The notes under the pieces are model-generated. The model saw only the letters and a program-made list of their open reading frames with translations, was not told the DNA's origin and searched no databases. A stretch of 64,000 nucleotides of DNA from Ornithinimicrobium cryptoxanthini (GTDB lineage: Bacteria; Actinomycetota; Actinomycetes; Actinomycetales; Dermatophilaceae): NCBI RefSeq assembly GCF_023923205.1, contig NZ_CP099490.1:1178001-1242000 (forward strand), written 5' to 3'. Both the position numbers and the translations under genes were made by a program. This document shows, one piece after another, positions 28,199-36,309 of this stretch; positions within the stretch are counted from its first letter, which is position 1, and each line of letters opens with the position of its first letter.

Positions 28199-29038
28199 TC
28201 AGCCGAGCTCGAACGTGGTGACGCCATAGATCCGGTGGACCGGCTCGGACGGGGCGCTCCCGGCATACATCCGGGCGGTCTCGAAGACCGGCGTCAGCCC
28301 GTGCCGCTCGGCCAGCCGGGTGGCGGCCGCGTTGGGCTCAGGCACGTCCAGGAAGATCGGCTGGTTGCCTGCCCACGACGACAGCCCTCTGAAGATGGCC
28401 TCCGCCGTGGTCTCGTCGTCGGCGAACAACGGGCCGACCTTCACCCCGCTCAGACAGGGCCGGGCCACGCCGTACCCGCTGAGCTCGCCATCAGCGACAG
28501 CGGCCACACCGTACGCGCCCGGCATCGTGAGCCAGGCGCGGAGGAACCGCTGCCTGCGGACCGGGAACACCCCCGCGTCGAAGTCGACCACCTGGCTGCG
28601 GTTGACGGCGCCCAGCGGCAGCAACCCGTCCGGGGCGTCCGCGCCCCCGACGCCGCCGAACCTGACGTTGCGTCGCGCCAGGACGAAGCCCGAGCGCCGG
28701 TAGTCCGCCTGGTGCTCGACGACGCCGTCCAGGCCGATGGTGCGGGTCCCGGCGCGCTCGACGGCCGCCTGCCACACAGCGAGCCCGTGGCCCCTCCCAC
28801 GCCATTCCGGTCGGACCAGGTAGAGACCGAGGAAGGCGAAGCGGGGACCGTACTGGACCAATGACACCGCCGAGACCGGCTCCTCCCCCACGGAACCGAT
28901 GAGGAACCCGCCCGGGTCTGCGGCGTGGAAGACCGCCGCGTCCGACAGCCCGGGGTTCCACCCCTCCGCGGCTGCCCATTCCACGATCGTTCCGACCTGC
29001 TCCACCTCGGCCGTCGTGATCGTCAGCGATCTGTCCAC
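28199..29038 (-). CDS. GNAT-family N-acetyltransferase, two-domain
   Basis: 279 residues from GTG 29038, chosen because TACGCT lies 6 bases before it; GTG 29044 would add two residues. The N-terminal GNAT domain has the acetyl-CoA loop LYLVRPEWRGRGHGLAVWQAAVE and the G-x-x-x-x-x-x-x-Y-x-x-x-G-F end motif (QADYRRSGFVLARR). The C-terminal half (about 140-279) has GAVNRSQVVDFDAGVFPVRRQRFLRAWL and resembles the YitH/HolE-type second GNAT fold (DUF1248-like). Substrate unknown. It is divergent from the catechol operon but shows no link to it. Confidence 0.85.
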   Translation of the reverse strand: MDRSLTITTAEVEQVGTIVEWAAAEGWNPGLSDAAVFHAADPGGFLIGSVGEEPVSAVSLVQYGPRFAFLGLYLVRPEWRGRGHGLAVWQAAVERAGTRTIGLDGVVEHQADYRRSGFVLARRNVRFGGVGGADAPDGLLPLGAVNRSQVVDFDAGVFPVRRQRFLRAWLTMPGAYGVAAVADGELSGYGVARPCLSGVKVGPLFADDETTAEAIFRGLSSWAGNQPIFLDVPEPNAAATRLAERHGLTPVFETARMYAGSAPSEPVHRIYGVTTFELG

Positions 29039-29044
29039 GGACAC

Positions 29045-29050
29045 AGCGTA
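29045..29050 (-). promoter_or_regulatory. Putative leaderless -10 (TACGCT) of the GNAT gene
   Basis: On the minus strand TACGCT (29050-29045), then GTGTCC, then the GTG at 29038: the same 6-base spacing seen at other leaderless candidates here. Confidence 0.45.
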
Positions 29051-29214
29051 GAGGGCACGAGGGCCTGGAGTCCGGCCATGAGCACGACGGAGACCACCGC
29101 AACGCCCACGAAAGACAGCAACCGATGCTCGTCCCCGTCAAAGATTGTGACCGCGCGGGCGCGAACCTGACGGGATACGGTGGCCGCATTGCCGAGCGGC
29201 ACCCGGAGGTGGGC

Positions 29215-30324
29215 GTGAAAATCACCAGGATCGAGGCGATCCCGTTCGCGATCCCCTACGCCAAGACGCTGAAGTTTGCCAGTGGTGAGGTGCACACCGC
29301 CGACCACGTCCTGATCCGGGTGCACACCGAGGACGGGCTGGTCGGCACCGCCGAGGCGCCGCCGCGGCCCTACACCTATGGCGAGACGCAGCAGTCCATC
29401 GTCACCGTGATCGACACCGTCTTTGCGCCCCAGGTCATCGGCCACACGGTGCTGGAGCGGGAGCAGATCCAGGCGATCCTGCGCCGCACGATCGGCAACC
29501 CCACCGCCAAGGCGGCCCTGGACATGGCAATCTGGGACGTCATCGGCCAGGCGCTCGACGTCTCGGTCAGCCAGCTGCTCGGCGGCTGGACCGACCGGAT
29601 GCGGGTCAGCCACATGCTCGGGTTCGACACCCCGGCGCAGATGGTGACCGAGGCCCAGGCCATCCACGAGCGTTATGGCATCGCCACCTTCAAGGTCAAG
29701 GTCGGGCGTCGCCCCGTGACCCTCGACGTCGATGTCGTCGCGGCCCTGCGCGAGCACTTCGGCGAGACCGTCGAGCTCTACATCGACGGCAACCGCGGCT
29801 GGACCCCCTCGGAGTCCGCCGACGCCCTGCGTCGCATGGCCGACCTCGGACTGACTCTCGCCGAGGAGCTCTGCCCGGCTGACGACATACTCGGTCGTCG
29901 GTGGTTGGTCCGTCAGTGTCCGGTGCCGTTCGTCGCGGACGAGAGCGCCACCAACCCCGGTGAGGTGACCCGGGAGCTGCTGGATGGCAACGCCAACGCT
30001 CTCAGCATCAAGACCGCACGCACGGGTTTCACTGTCTCCCAGCGGATCCTGGGTCAGGCAGAGGGTCTTGGGGTCGAGGTCGTGATGGGCAACCAGATCG
30101 ACGGCCAGGTCGGCACGCTCTGCTCGGTCGCCTTCGGTGCGGCACACCAGAGCACGTCTCGGCGCGCGGGGGAGCTGTCCAACTTCCTGGACATGACGGA
30201 CGACCTGCTGGCCGAACCACTGCAGATCACTGACGGCACCCTGAGCGTGCGGCCCGGCCCCGGCCTGGGCCTGGGGCTGCAGATCGACGAGGACAAACTC
30301 ACCCACTATCGCCAGGACACCTGA
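29215..30324 (+). CDS. catB: Muconate cycloisomerase (enolase superfamily)
   Basis: 369 residues from GTG 29215 with GGAGGT 5 bases upstream. The cytoplasmic enzyme converts cis,cis-muconate to muconolactone. Enolase-superfamily catalytic groups are visible: K160-V-K162 (TFKVKVG), D191 (YIDGNRGW), the metal Glu at 217/218 (LAEELCP), D242 (VADES) and K266 (LSIKTART). The N-terminal capping domain (VKITRIEAIPFAIPYAKTLKFASGEV) is typical. First gene of the catechol operon. The motif L-A-E-E-L-C-P differs slightly from the usual I-E-Q-P, so the assignment rests partly on context. Confidence 0.9.
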   Translation: MKITRIEAIPFAIPYAKTLKFASGEVHTADHVLIRVHTEDGLVGTAEAPPRPYTYGETQQSIVTVIDTVFAPQVIGHTVLEREQIQAILRRTIGNPTAKAALDMAIWDVIGQALDVSVSQLLGGWTDRMRVSHMLGFDTPAQMVTEAQAIHERYGIATFKVKVGRRPVTLDVDVVAALREHFGETVELYIDGNRGWTPSESADALRRMADLGLTLAEELCPADDILGRRWLVRQCPVPFVADESATNPGEVTRELLDGNANALSIKTARTGFTVSQRILGQAEGLGVEVVMGNQIDGQVGTLCSVAFGAAHQSTSRRAGELSNFLDMTDDLLAEPLQITDGTLSVRPGPGLGLGLQIDEDKLTHYRQDT

Positions 30325-30370
30325 GCACCCCAGCACGTCATCCAGCCGTCAACGAGACAAAGGAGTCACC

Positions 30371-31240
30371 ATGACCGACCAGAACACCACGGACGAGAGC
30401 CAGGCCCGCGCCGCCGACTCAGGCGCGGGTGCCACTGCTGCCTTCCAGAGCAAGACGGGCCAGGGCGCGGGGTTGGAGGACGTCACACCGGAGCGGGTCA
30501 GCACCCTGGCGACCGAGGTGCTGGCCGCGGTCCACGACACGATCCGCAGGCACAAGGTGACCTATGCGGAGTATGACGCGCTCAAGGCGTGGCTGATCTC
30601 CGTCGGGGAGGACGGCGAGTGGCCGCTCTTCCTCGACGTCTGGGTTGAGCACGTCGTCGAGGAGGTCGCCAACGAGGGCCGCGAGTGCACCAAGGGCAGC
30701 ATCGAGGGTCCCTACTACGTGCCGGACGCACCGGCTCTGCCCGCCGACGCGAAGCTGCCGATGCGCGAGGACGAGTCCGGCACCCCGCTGCTCTTCCAGG
30801 GTCAGGTGACTCGTGTCGGTGGCGATGTGGTCGCCGGCGCGAAGGTCGAGATCTGGCAGGCCGACGCCCTGGGCTTCTACTCCCAGTACGCCCCCGGCAT
30901 CCCCGAGTGGAACCTGCGTGGCACGGTCATCGCCGACGACGAGGGTCGCTACCGGATCCACACCCTGCAGCCAGCGCCCTACCAGATCCCCACCGACGGC
31001 TCCTGCGGCAAGCTGATCGCCGCGGCCGGGTGGCACGCGTGGCGCCCGGCCCACCTGCACCTAAAGGTGTCCGCACCGGACCACCGGCTGATCACCACCC
31101 AGCTCTACTTCCCCGGCGACCCGCACAACGAGGACGACATCGCCTCGGCCGTCAAGCCCGAGCTGATGCTCGACATCGAGCCCGCGGAGTCCGGCGAGGG
31201 CGAGCAGACCACCTACAACTTCGTGCTCGACCCGGCCTGA
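30371..31240 (+). CDS. catA: Catechol 1,2-dioxygenase (intradiol, Fe(III))
   Basis: 289 residues. It cleaves catechol between the hydroxyls to cis,cis-muconate. The N-terminal dimerisation helix region (STLATEVLAAVHDTIRRHKVTYAEYDALKAWL) is followed by the intradiol beta-barrel. Likely iron ligands are Y170 (GFYSQY), Y204 (PAPYQIP), H228 and H230 (RPAHLHLKV). GPYYVPDAP and EIWQADALGFY are conserved landmarks. The first 30 residues are a disordered Ala/Ser/Gly tail. SD AAAGGAG before the ATG. 46 bases after catB. Confidence 0.95.
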   Translation: MTDQNTTDESQARAADSGAGATAAFQSKTGQGAGLEDVTPERVSTLATEVLAAVHDTIRRHKVTYAEYDALKAWLISVGEDGEWPLFLDVWVEHVVEEVANEGRECTKGSIEGPYYVPDAPALPADAKLPMREDESGTPLLFQGQVTRVGGDVVAGAKVEIWQADALGFYSQYAPGIPEWNLRGTVIADDEGRYRIHTLQPAPYQIPTDGSCGKLIAAAGWHAWRPAHLHLKVSAPDHRLITTQLYFPGDPHNEDDIASAVKPELMLDIEPAESGEGEQTTYNFVLDPA

Positions 31241-31279
31241 CCGGGCCGAATCCGGATCGACTGAACAGGAGGCGGCCAG

Positions 31280-31567
31280 GTGCTCTACGCCGTGAAGATG
31301 GACGTTGCAATCCCGCGCGACCTGGACCCCGAGGTGCGTGCCGACACCGTGGCGCGGGAGAAGGCCTACAGCCACGAGCTCCAGCGCGGCGGTGAGTGGG
31401 CGCACATCTGGCGGATCGCCGGGCAGTACTCCAACATCAGCATCTTCGACGTCACCGACAACGAGCGGCTCCACGAGATCCTGTGGAACCTGCCGCTCTT
31501 TCCGTTCATGACGATGGAGATCACCCCGCTGGCCCAGCACCCGTCCGACATCGCGGTGCAGACATGA
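31280..31567 (+). CDS. catC: Muconolactone delta-isomerase
   Basis: 95 residues, the family length. It isomerises muconolactone to 3-oxoadipate enol-lactone and assembles as a decamer of ferredoxin-like subunits. MLYAVKMDVAIPRDLDP, REKAYSHELQRGGEWAHIWRIAGQYSNISIFDV and ELHEILWNLPLFPFM-like residues (RLHEILWNLPLFPFMTMEITPLAQHPSD) are diagnostic, including the catalytic Glu and Lys region. GTG start with GGAGG upstream. It overlaps pcaF by ATGA. Confidence 0.95.
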   Translation: MLYAVKMDVAIPRDLDPEVRADTVAREKAYSHELQRGGEWAHIWRIAGQYSNISIFDVTDNERLHEILWNLPLFPFMTMEITPLAQHPSDIAVQT

Positions 31568-32793
31568 GCGCGGACACGGGCCAGGCCGCCGGGACCGACG
31601 TCGTCATCTGCTCACCGCTGCGCACCCCGGTTGGTGGTTTCCTCGGCGTGCTGTCGTCGCTGACGGCCGACCAGCTGGGCACCCAGCTCCTCTCGACCCT
31701 CGTGGAGCGCACGGGCCTGGGGGAGGGCGACGTCGACGACGTGATCATCGGCAACGCCAACCCCAACGGAGAGTTCCCGGCGCTCGGGCGGGTGATGGCC
31801 CTCGACGCTGGTCTCGGCACCGGTGTGCCGGGTCTGCAGGTCGACCGGCGGTGCGGGTCGGGTCTGCAGGCGGTGCTGTATGCCGCCATGCAGGTCAGCA
31901 GTGGGGGCTCGGCTCTGGTGGTGGCTGGCGGGGTCGAGTCGATGAGTCAGGTGGAGCACTACGGGTTGTTGCGCCTGGGCGTGCGCGGCGATGTCGAGCT
32001 GCAGGACCGGCTGGCTCGGGCGCGGGTGACCGCCGGTGGTCGCTCGCACCCGGTCCCGGGCGGGATGATCGAGACGGCGGAGAACCTGCGCCGGGAGTTC
32101 TCGATCAGTCGGGAGGACCAGGACGCCCTGGCGCTGCGCTCCCAGCAGGCGTATGCCGCGGGACTGGCTGCCGGGAACTTCGCCGACGAACTGGTCCCGG
32201 TTGAGGTGACGTCGCGCAAGGGCACGGTCGTCGTGGACGCCGATGAGCACCCGCGCCCGGACACGACGATGGAGGTGCTGGCCGGGCTGCGTCCGATCAT
32301 GGGGCGCAGTGACCCGGACGCGACGGTCACTGCAGGCAATGCCTCCGGACAGAACGATGCTGCGGCGCTGTGCGTGGTGACGACCCGTGCCGAGGCGGAG
32401 CGGCGCGGGCTCGAGCCGCTGCTAGCACTGCGTTCGTGGGCGGTGGCGGGGTGTGGCCCGGAGGTGATGGGCATCGGTCCGGTGCCGGCGAGCGCGGAGG
32501 CGTTGTCGCGGGCGGGGTTGTCAATGGCGCAGATGGACCTGATCGAGCTCAACGAGGCGTTCGCCGCGCAGGCGCTGGCGGTGACCCGGCAGTGGCAGCT
32601 GTCCGAGGCTGACTGGGAGCGGGTCAACGTCAACGGCTCGGGCATCTCGATGGGCCACCCCGTGGGGGCCACCGGCGCCCGGATCCTGGCGACGATGGCC
32701 TATGAGATGCGCCGGCGCAGCTCCCGCTTTGGGCTCGAGACGATGTGCATTGGCGGCGGTCAGGGCCTGGCCGCGGTCTTCGAGGCAGCGTGA
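31564..32793 (+). CDS. pcaF: 3-oxoadipyl-CoA thiolase (acetyl-CoA acyltransferase family)
   Basis: 409 residues. Thiolase that splits 3-oxoadipyl-CoA into succinyl-CoA and acetyl-CoA, the last step of the pathway. The nucleophilic Cys is in VDRRCGSGLQAV, the catalytic His in NGSGISMGHPVGATGARI, and the second Cys in MCIGGGQGLAAV. The N-terminal SPLRTPVGGFLG is typical. Acetyl-CoA acetyltransferase is the nearest alternative, but position inside the cat operon supports PcaF. Overlaps at both ends (ATGA with catC, GTGA with pcaD). Confidence 0.9.
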   Translation: MSADTGQAAGTDVVICSPLRTPVGGFLGVLSSLTADQLGTQLLSTLVERTGLGEGDVDDVIIGNANPNGEFPALGRVMALDAGLGTGVPGLQVDRRCGSGLQAVLYAAMQVSSGGSALVVAGGVESMSQVEHYGLLRLGVRGDVELQDRLARARVTAGGRSHPVPGGMIETAENLRREFSISREDQDALALRSQQAYAAGLAAGNFADELVPVEVTSRKGTVVVDADEHPRPDTTMEVLAGLRPIMGRSDPDATVTAGNASGQNDAAALCVVTTRAEAERRGLEPLLALRSWAVAGCGPEVMGIGPVPASAEALSRAGLSMAQMDLIELNEAFAAQALAVTRQWQLSEADWERVNVNGSGISMGHPVGATGARILATMAYEMRRRSSRFGLETMCIGGGQGLAAVFEAA

Positions 32794-33611
32794 GCGTGGC
32801 AGCCGGTGGTCCCGGGTCGGCTCCGTCGGGCCGGGTGGTCGAGGTGCACCACGAGGAGATGCGCCGTCCCTCTGTCGGGGACGACGCCCCGGTCGTGGTG
32901 CTGTCCAACTCGCTCGGCTCCAACCTGTCGATGTGGGACCAGCAGGTGGCCGCGCTGGCCGAGCACTTCCGTGTGGTGCGTTATGACACCCGGGGGCACG
33001 GGCGCTCACCGGTGCCGGACGGCCCCTACTCGATCGACGACCTGGTCGACGACGTCGTCGCGCTGTTGGACCGGCTCGGCGTGCAGCGGGCCCACTTCGT
33101 CGGGCTGTCGCTCGGAGGGATGACCGGCACGCGGCTGGCCGCCCGCGAGCCGGACCGGGTCGACCGGTTGGCGCTGCTGTGCACGGGCGCTGCCATGCCA
33201 CCGGCCGCCAACTGGACCACGCGCGCCGCCACGGTGCGGGCGCAGGGCACCGGGGCGGTGGCTGAGGCGGTCGTCGCCCGGTGGTTCACCGACGCCTTCC
33301 GCGACGCCCAGCCCGAGCAGATCGCTCACTTCGAGCAGATGGTCGCCGCCACCCCGGCCGAGGGGTATGCCGGGTGCTGCGAGGTCATCGCCGAGATGGA
33401 TCTGAGCGCCGACCTCGCCTCCGTGCGGGCGGCCACGCTCGTGCTGTGCGGCCAGGACGACCCGGCCGCCCCGCCGGCGATGATGCAGCTGATCGCGGAC
33501 GCCATCGACGGGTCGCAGTTCCTCGTGGTCCCACAGTCCGCGCACCTGGCCAACGTCGAGCAGCCGCAGGCCGTGACGGCTGCGCTGCTCAGCCACCTCT
33601 CCGGTGCTTGA
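32790..33611 (+). CDS. pcaD: 3-oxoadipate enol-lactonase (alpha/beta hydrolase)
   Basis: 273 residues from GTG 32790, overlapping the pcaF stop as GTGA. It hydrolyses 3-oxoadipate enol-lactone to 3-oxoadipate. LSNSLGSNLSMWDQQVAALAEHFRVVRYDTRGHGRS is the oxyanion region typical of PcaD; the nucleophile Ser is in FVGLSLGGMTG, the acid Asp in LCGQDDPAAPP and the His in PQSAHLANVEQP. No C-terminal PcaC decarboxylase domain, in keeping with a pure catechol-branch operon. Confidence 0.92.
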   Translation: MSVAAGGPGSAPSGRVVEVHHEEMRRPSVGDDAPVVVLSNSLGSNLSMWDQQVAALAEHFRVVRYDTRGHGRSPVPDGPYSIDDLVDDVVALLDRLGVQRAHFVGLSLGGMTGTRLAAREPDRVDRLALLCTGAAMPPAANWTTRAATVRAQGTGAVAEAVVARWFTDAFRDAQPEQIAHFEQMVAATPAEGYAGCCEVIAEMDLSADLASVRAATLVLCGQDDPAAPPAMMQLIADAIDGSQFLVVPQSAHLANVEQPQAVTAALLSHLSGA

Positions 33612-33669
33612 CCGGCATACTCACTCCCACACCCACCCACGACACTCACCCACGACGAGAGGCAGCACG

Positions 33670-34452
33670 GTGGACAAGGTCTATCCCTCCGTTTCTGAAG
33701 CGGTCGCCGACATCCAGGACGGATCGAGCATCGCCGTCGGAGGATTCGGTCTGGCCGGCATTCCCTGGATCCTGATCGATGCGCTGCTGGAGCAGGGCGC
33801 GAGCCGGCTGACGGTCGTCTCCAACAACTGCGGCGTCGACGGAGCCGGTCTGGGGCTGCTCCTCGAGGCGCGCCGGATCGAGCGGGTCATCGCCTCGTAT
33901 GTCGGGGAGAACAAGGAGTTCGCGCGGCAGTATCTCGCGGGCGAGCTGCACGTCGAGCTCACGCCGCAGGGCACGCTCGCCGAGCGGCTGCGGGCGGGGG
34001 GAGCGGGCATCGGCGCGTTCTACACCCCTACCGGTGTCGGGACGCAGGTGGCCGAGGGCGGTCTGCCGACCAGGTATCACACCGACGGGTCCATCGCGAG
34101 GGCCTCCGAGCCCAAGGAGGTGCGCGACTTCCAGGGCCGCCCGATGGTGCTGGAGGAGTCGATCGTCACTGATGTCGCGCTGGTCCGTGCGGCGGTCGCC
34201 GACCGGCACGGCAACGTGGTCTTCCACGCCTCCGCCCGCAACTTCAACCCTGCCGCGGCGATGGCCGGGCGGCTGACGATCGTCGAGGCGGAGGAGGTCG
34301 TCGAGGCGGGGGAGATCCCCCCGGACGCGGTGCACCTCCCCGGAGTCTTCGTGCAGCGGATCGTCCAGCTGACCCCTGAGGAGGCGGCGCGCAAACGCAT
34401 CGAGAAGCGGACCACACGGGTGACTTCCGACGACGAGACGAAGGAGGCCTGA
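33670..34452 (+). CDS. pcaI: 3-oxoadipate CoA-transferase subunit A
   Basis: 260 residues from GTG 33670 (GAGAGG upstream). Alpha subunit of the succinyl-CoA:3-oxoadipate transferase that activates 3-oxoadipate. [17 protein letters not shown] is the family oxyanion-loop region, and [37 protein letters not shown] and [10 protein letters not shown] are conserved. The last 20 residues are charged. It could also act on acetoacetate (ScoA), but linkage to catABC and pcaFD favours PcaI. Confidence 0.9.
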   Translation: MDKVYPSVSEAVADIQDGSSIAVGGFGLAGIPWILIDALLEQGASRLTVVSNNCGVDGAGLGLLLEARRIERVIASYVGENKEFARQYLAGELHVELTPQGTLAERLRAGGAGIGAFYTPTGVGTQVAEGGLPTRYHTDGSIARASEPKEVRDFQGRPMVLEESIVTDVALVRAAVADRHGNVVFHASARNFNPAAAMAGRLTIVEAEEVVEAGEIPPDAVHLPGVFVQRIVQLTPEEAARKRIEKRTTRVTSDDETKEA

Positions 34453-34453
34453 G

Positions 34454-35083
34454 ATGGCTCTGACCCATCAGGAGATGGCCGCGCGTGCGGCGCTGGAGCT
34501 CGAGGCCGGTCAGTATGTCAACCTGGGCATCGGCCTGCCCACGCTGATCCCGAACTACCTGCCCGAGGGCGTGGAGATCGTGATGCAGTCCGAGAACGGC
34601 ATCCTCGGTGTCGGGCCGTATCCCCTTGACGAGGACGTGGACCCCGATCTGATCAACGCCGGCAAGGAGACCGTGACGGTCAATGCCGGCGCCTCGTTCT
34701 TCGACAGCCCGACCAGCTTCGCGATGATCCGTGGCGGGCACATCGACGTGGCGGTGCTCGGTGGCATGCAGGTCTCCACTGCAGGCGACCTGGCCAACTG
34801 GATGATTCCCGGCAAGATGGTCAAGGGCATGGGCGGGGCGATGGACCTGGTCCACGGCGCGAAGAAGGTCATCGTGCTGATGGACCACACGGTCAAGGAC
34901 GGCTCCGCGAAGCTACTTGCCGAGTGCTCCCTGCCGCTGACCGGCAAGCGGGTGGTGCAGCGCATCATCACCGACCTCGCTGTGCTGGACGTCGCTGGCG
35001 ACCACTTCGTGCTGGTCGAGTGCGCTCCCGGCGTGAGCGTGGAGGAGGTCAAGGCGGCGACCGACGCCCCGGTCCGGAGCTGA
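34454..35083 (+). CDS. pcaJ: 3-oxoadipate CoA-transferase subunit B
   Basis: 209 residues. Beta subunit carrying the catalytic glutamate, here E47 in [44 protein letters not shown] and [21 protein letters not shown] are typical. It starts one base after the pcaI stop with GAAGGAGG upstream and ends the catechol operon; a perfect hairpin follows at 35140. Confidence 0.92.
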   Translation: MALTHQEMAARAALELEAGQYVNLGIGLPTLIPNYLPEGVEIVMQSENGILGVGPYPLDEDVDPDLINAGKETVTVNAGASFFDSPTSFAMIRGGHIDVAVLGGMQVSTAGDLANWMIPGKMVKGMGGAMDLVHGAKKVIVLMDHTVKDGSAKLLAECSLPLTGKRVVQRIITDLAVLDVAGDHFVLVECAPGVSVEEVKAATDAPVRS

Positions 35084-35139
35084 TGGCGAGCCGCGACACA
35101 CGCCGTCCAACCCGTCCCTGCAGCACCTGAGCGACACAG

Positions 35140-35171
35140 CAGCGCCCGTCGGTTCGAGCCGACGGGCGCTG
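35140..35171. terminator. Bidirectional terminator hairpin
   Basis: CAGCGCCCGTCGG (35140-35152), loop TTCGAG, CCGACGGGCGCTG (35159-35171): 13 perfect GC-rich pairs between the convergent pcaJ and DUF3618 genes. No clear T-tract, as is usual in such GC-rich genomes. Confidence 0.8.
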
Positions 35172-35194
35172 TGGCGTTCGGTGCACCAGCAGGA

Positions 35195-35833
35195 TCAGTG
35201 GTTGTTGGACTCCCGCTGCATGGTGTCCTTGGCCTGCTGACCTGAGGACTGGACGTCGTCCTTCGCCTGGGCTGCTGACTCCTTGACGTCCTCAGTGGCC
35301 GTCTGGCCCTCGGACTTGACGTGCTCGACGCCTTCCTGAGCCGTGTCCTTGACCTCCTCAGCCGCCTGCTGGGCGGGCTCCTTGAGGTGCTCGCCCATCT
35401 CCTGACCGACAGACTTGAGCTCCTCGCGACCCTGATCCATGAGGGGCTGCGCCTTGTCCTGGATCATCTCGGCGGCCTCACGCTCCTTCTCGGAGGCCGG
35501 CAGGAGCGAGCCGACCAGCCAGCCCGCGGCCAGCGCGATCCCTCCGACCGCGAGCGGGTTGCCCCGGGTCTTGCGCCGCGTCGCCTGCTGCACACCGTGC
35601 ATGGACGAACCCACGTCGTCAGCGCTGGAGCTGACCGACTCCTTCGCGTCGTCGGCGGCGCCCATGACCTGGTCCTTCCAGTCGGAGGCCTTGCTGCGCA
35701 TCTTTGCCTTCTGCCGCTCCGCCACGTTGCTCGGCGAGACGGTCTCGCCCAGCTCGTTGACGTTGTGCGACAGCTCGTGCCGCGTGGACTCGATCTCGCG
35801 GCGGATCTGCTCTGGGTCCTGGTGGGTGGTCAT
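35195..35833 (-). CDS. DUF3618 domain protein with LEA-like tail
   Basis: 212 residues. The N-terminus DPEQIRREIESTRHELSHNVNELGETVSP is the DUF3618 signature (Q-I-x-x-x-I-E-x-T-R-x-x-L). One TM segment (NPLAVGGIALAAGWLVGSLLP) lies near residues 90-112. The last 100 residues are charged, alternating Ala/Glu/Lys/Gln helices (EEVKDTAQEGVEHVKSEG and similar), like LEA or apolipoprotein-type amphipathic repeats. Probably a membrane-surface stress protein. Third gene of a coupled three-gene unit. Confidence 0.85.
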   Translation of the reverse strand: MTTHQDPEQIRREIESTRHELSHNVNELGETVSPSNVAERQKAKMRSKASDWKDQVMGAADDAKESVSSSADDVGSSMHGVQQATRRKTRGNPLAVGGIALAAGWLVGSLLPASEKEREAAEMIQDKAQPLMDQGREELKSVGQEMGEHLKEPAQQAAEEVKDTAQEGVEHVKSEGQTATEDVKESAAQAKDDVQSSGQQAKDTMQRESNNH

Positions 35834-36309
35834 CGGGTCTCCTCGTGTCCTTTAAGCGCGTCAGGGATCTTCTTGGCGGTGCTGGTGGTCTTGGGCATGC
35901 CCTTGACCTCCTTGAGCTTGCTGCGGCCGACGGCAGCCAGTGCTGCGGCGATCACGGCCCAGATTGCGGCGACGATCAGCGCCGACCAGCTGTGGCCGAT
36001 GGCTCCTCCGATCGCCCACCACAGGGCGATGGACAGGAACAGCAGGACGAAGTGTCCTGCGACACCGGCGCCGCCCAGCAGCCCGGCTCCCTTGCCGGCC
36101 CGCGTCGCCGAGTCACGCAGCTCGGCCTTGGCCAGCTCCGTCTCCTGCCGCACGAGCGTGGAGAGGTTCTGGCTGATGTCGGAAATGATGTCGCCCACGG
36201 ACGACAGGGGCTGGCCCAGATCGGGGTCCGGGCCGCTGTCGGTGCCGAAGCCGGGCGCGGCGTGCGCGCCGGAGGGGCGGCCTCCCGGGTCAGGATGGAC
36301 CTGCGTCAT
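35830..36309 (-). CDS. Phage-holin-superfamily (DUF1469-type) membrane protein
   Basis: 159 residues. A disordered N-terminus (about 1-35) leads into SSVGDIISDISQNLSTLVRQETELAKAELRDSATRAGKGAGLLGGAGVAGHFVLLFLSIALWWAIGG, the conserved helix and TM of this family, with a second TM (ALIVAAIWAVIAAALAAVG) and a basic tail. In actinobacteria these genes accompany DUF3618 genes in the chromosome and are not phage lysis genes. It overlaps both neighbours by ATGA. Confidence 0.87.
   Translation of the reverse strand: MTQVHPDPGGRPSGAHAAPGFGTDSGPDPDLGQPLSSVGDIISDISQNLSTLVRQETELAKAELRDSATRAGKGAGLLGGAGVAGHFVLLFLSIALWWAIGGAIGHSWSALIVAAIWAVIAAALAAVGRSKLKEVKGMPKTTSTAKKIPDALKGHEETR

Noticed and set aside
29190..29201. 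Palindrome TGCCGAGCGGCA before catB as an IclR/LysR operator
   Set aside because: Short, GC-rich and placed against the SD; such palindromes are expected by chance here and no regulator is linked.
35830..36309. Prophage remnant, because of the holin-family protein
   Set aside because: No other phage gene is present; this family is chromosomal in actinobacteria and here is coupled to DUF3618 and LEA-like genes.
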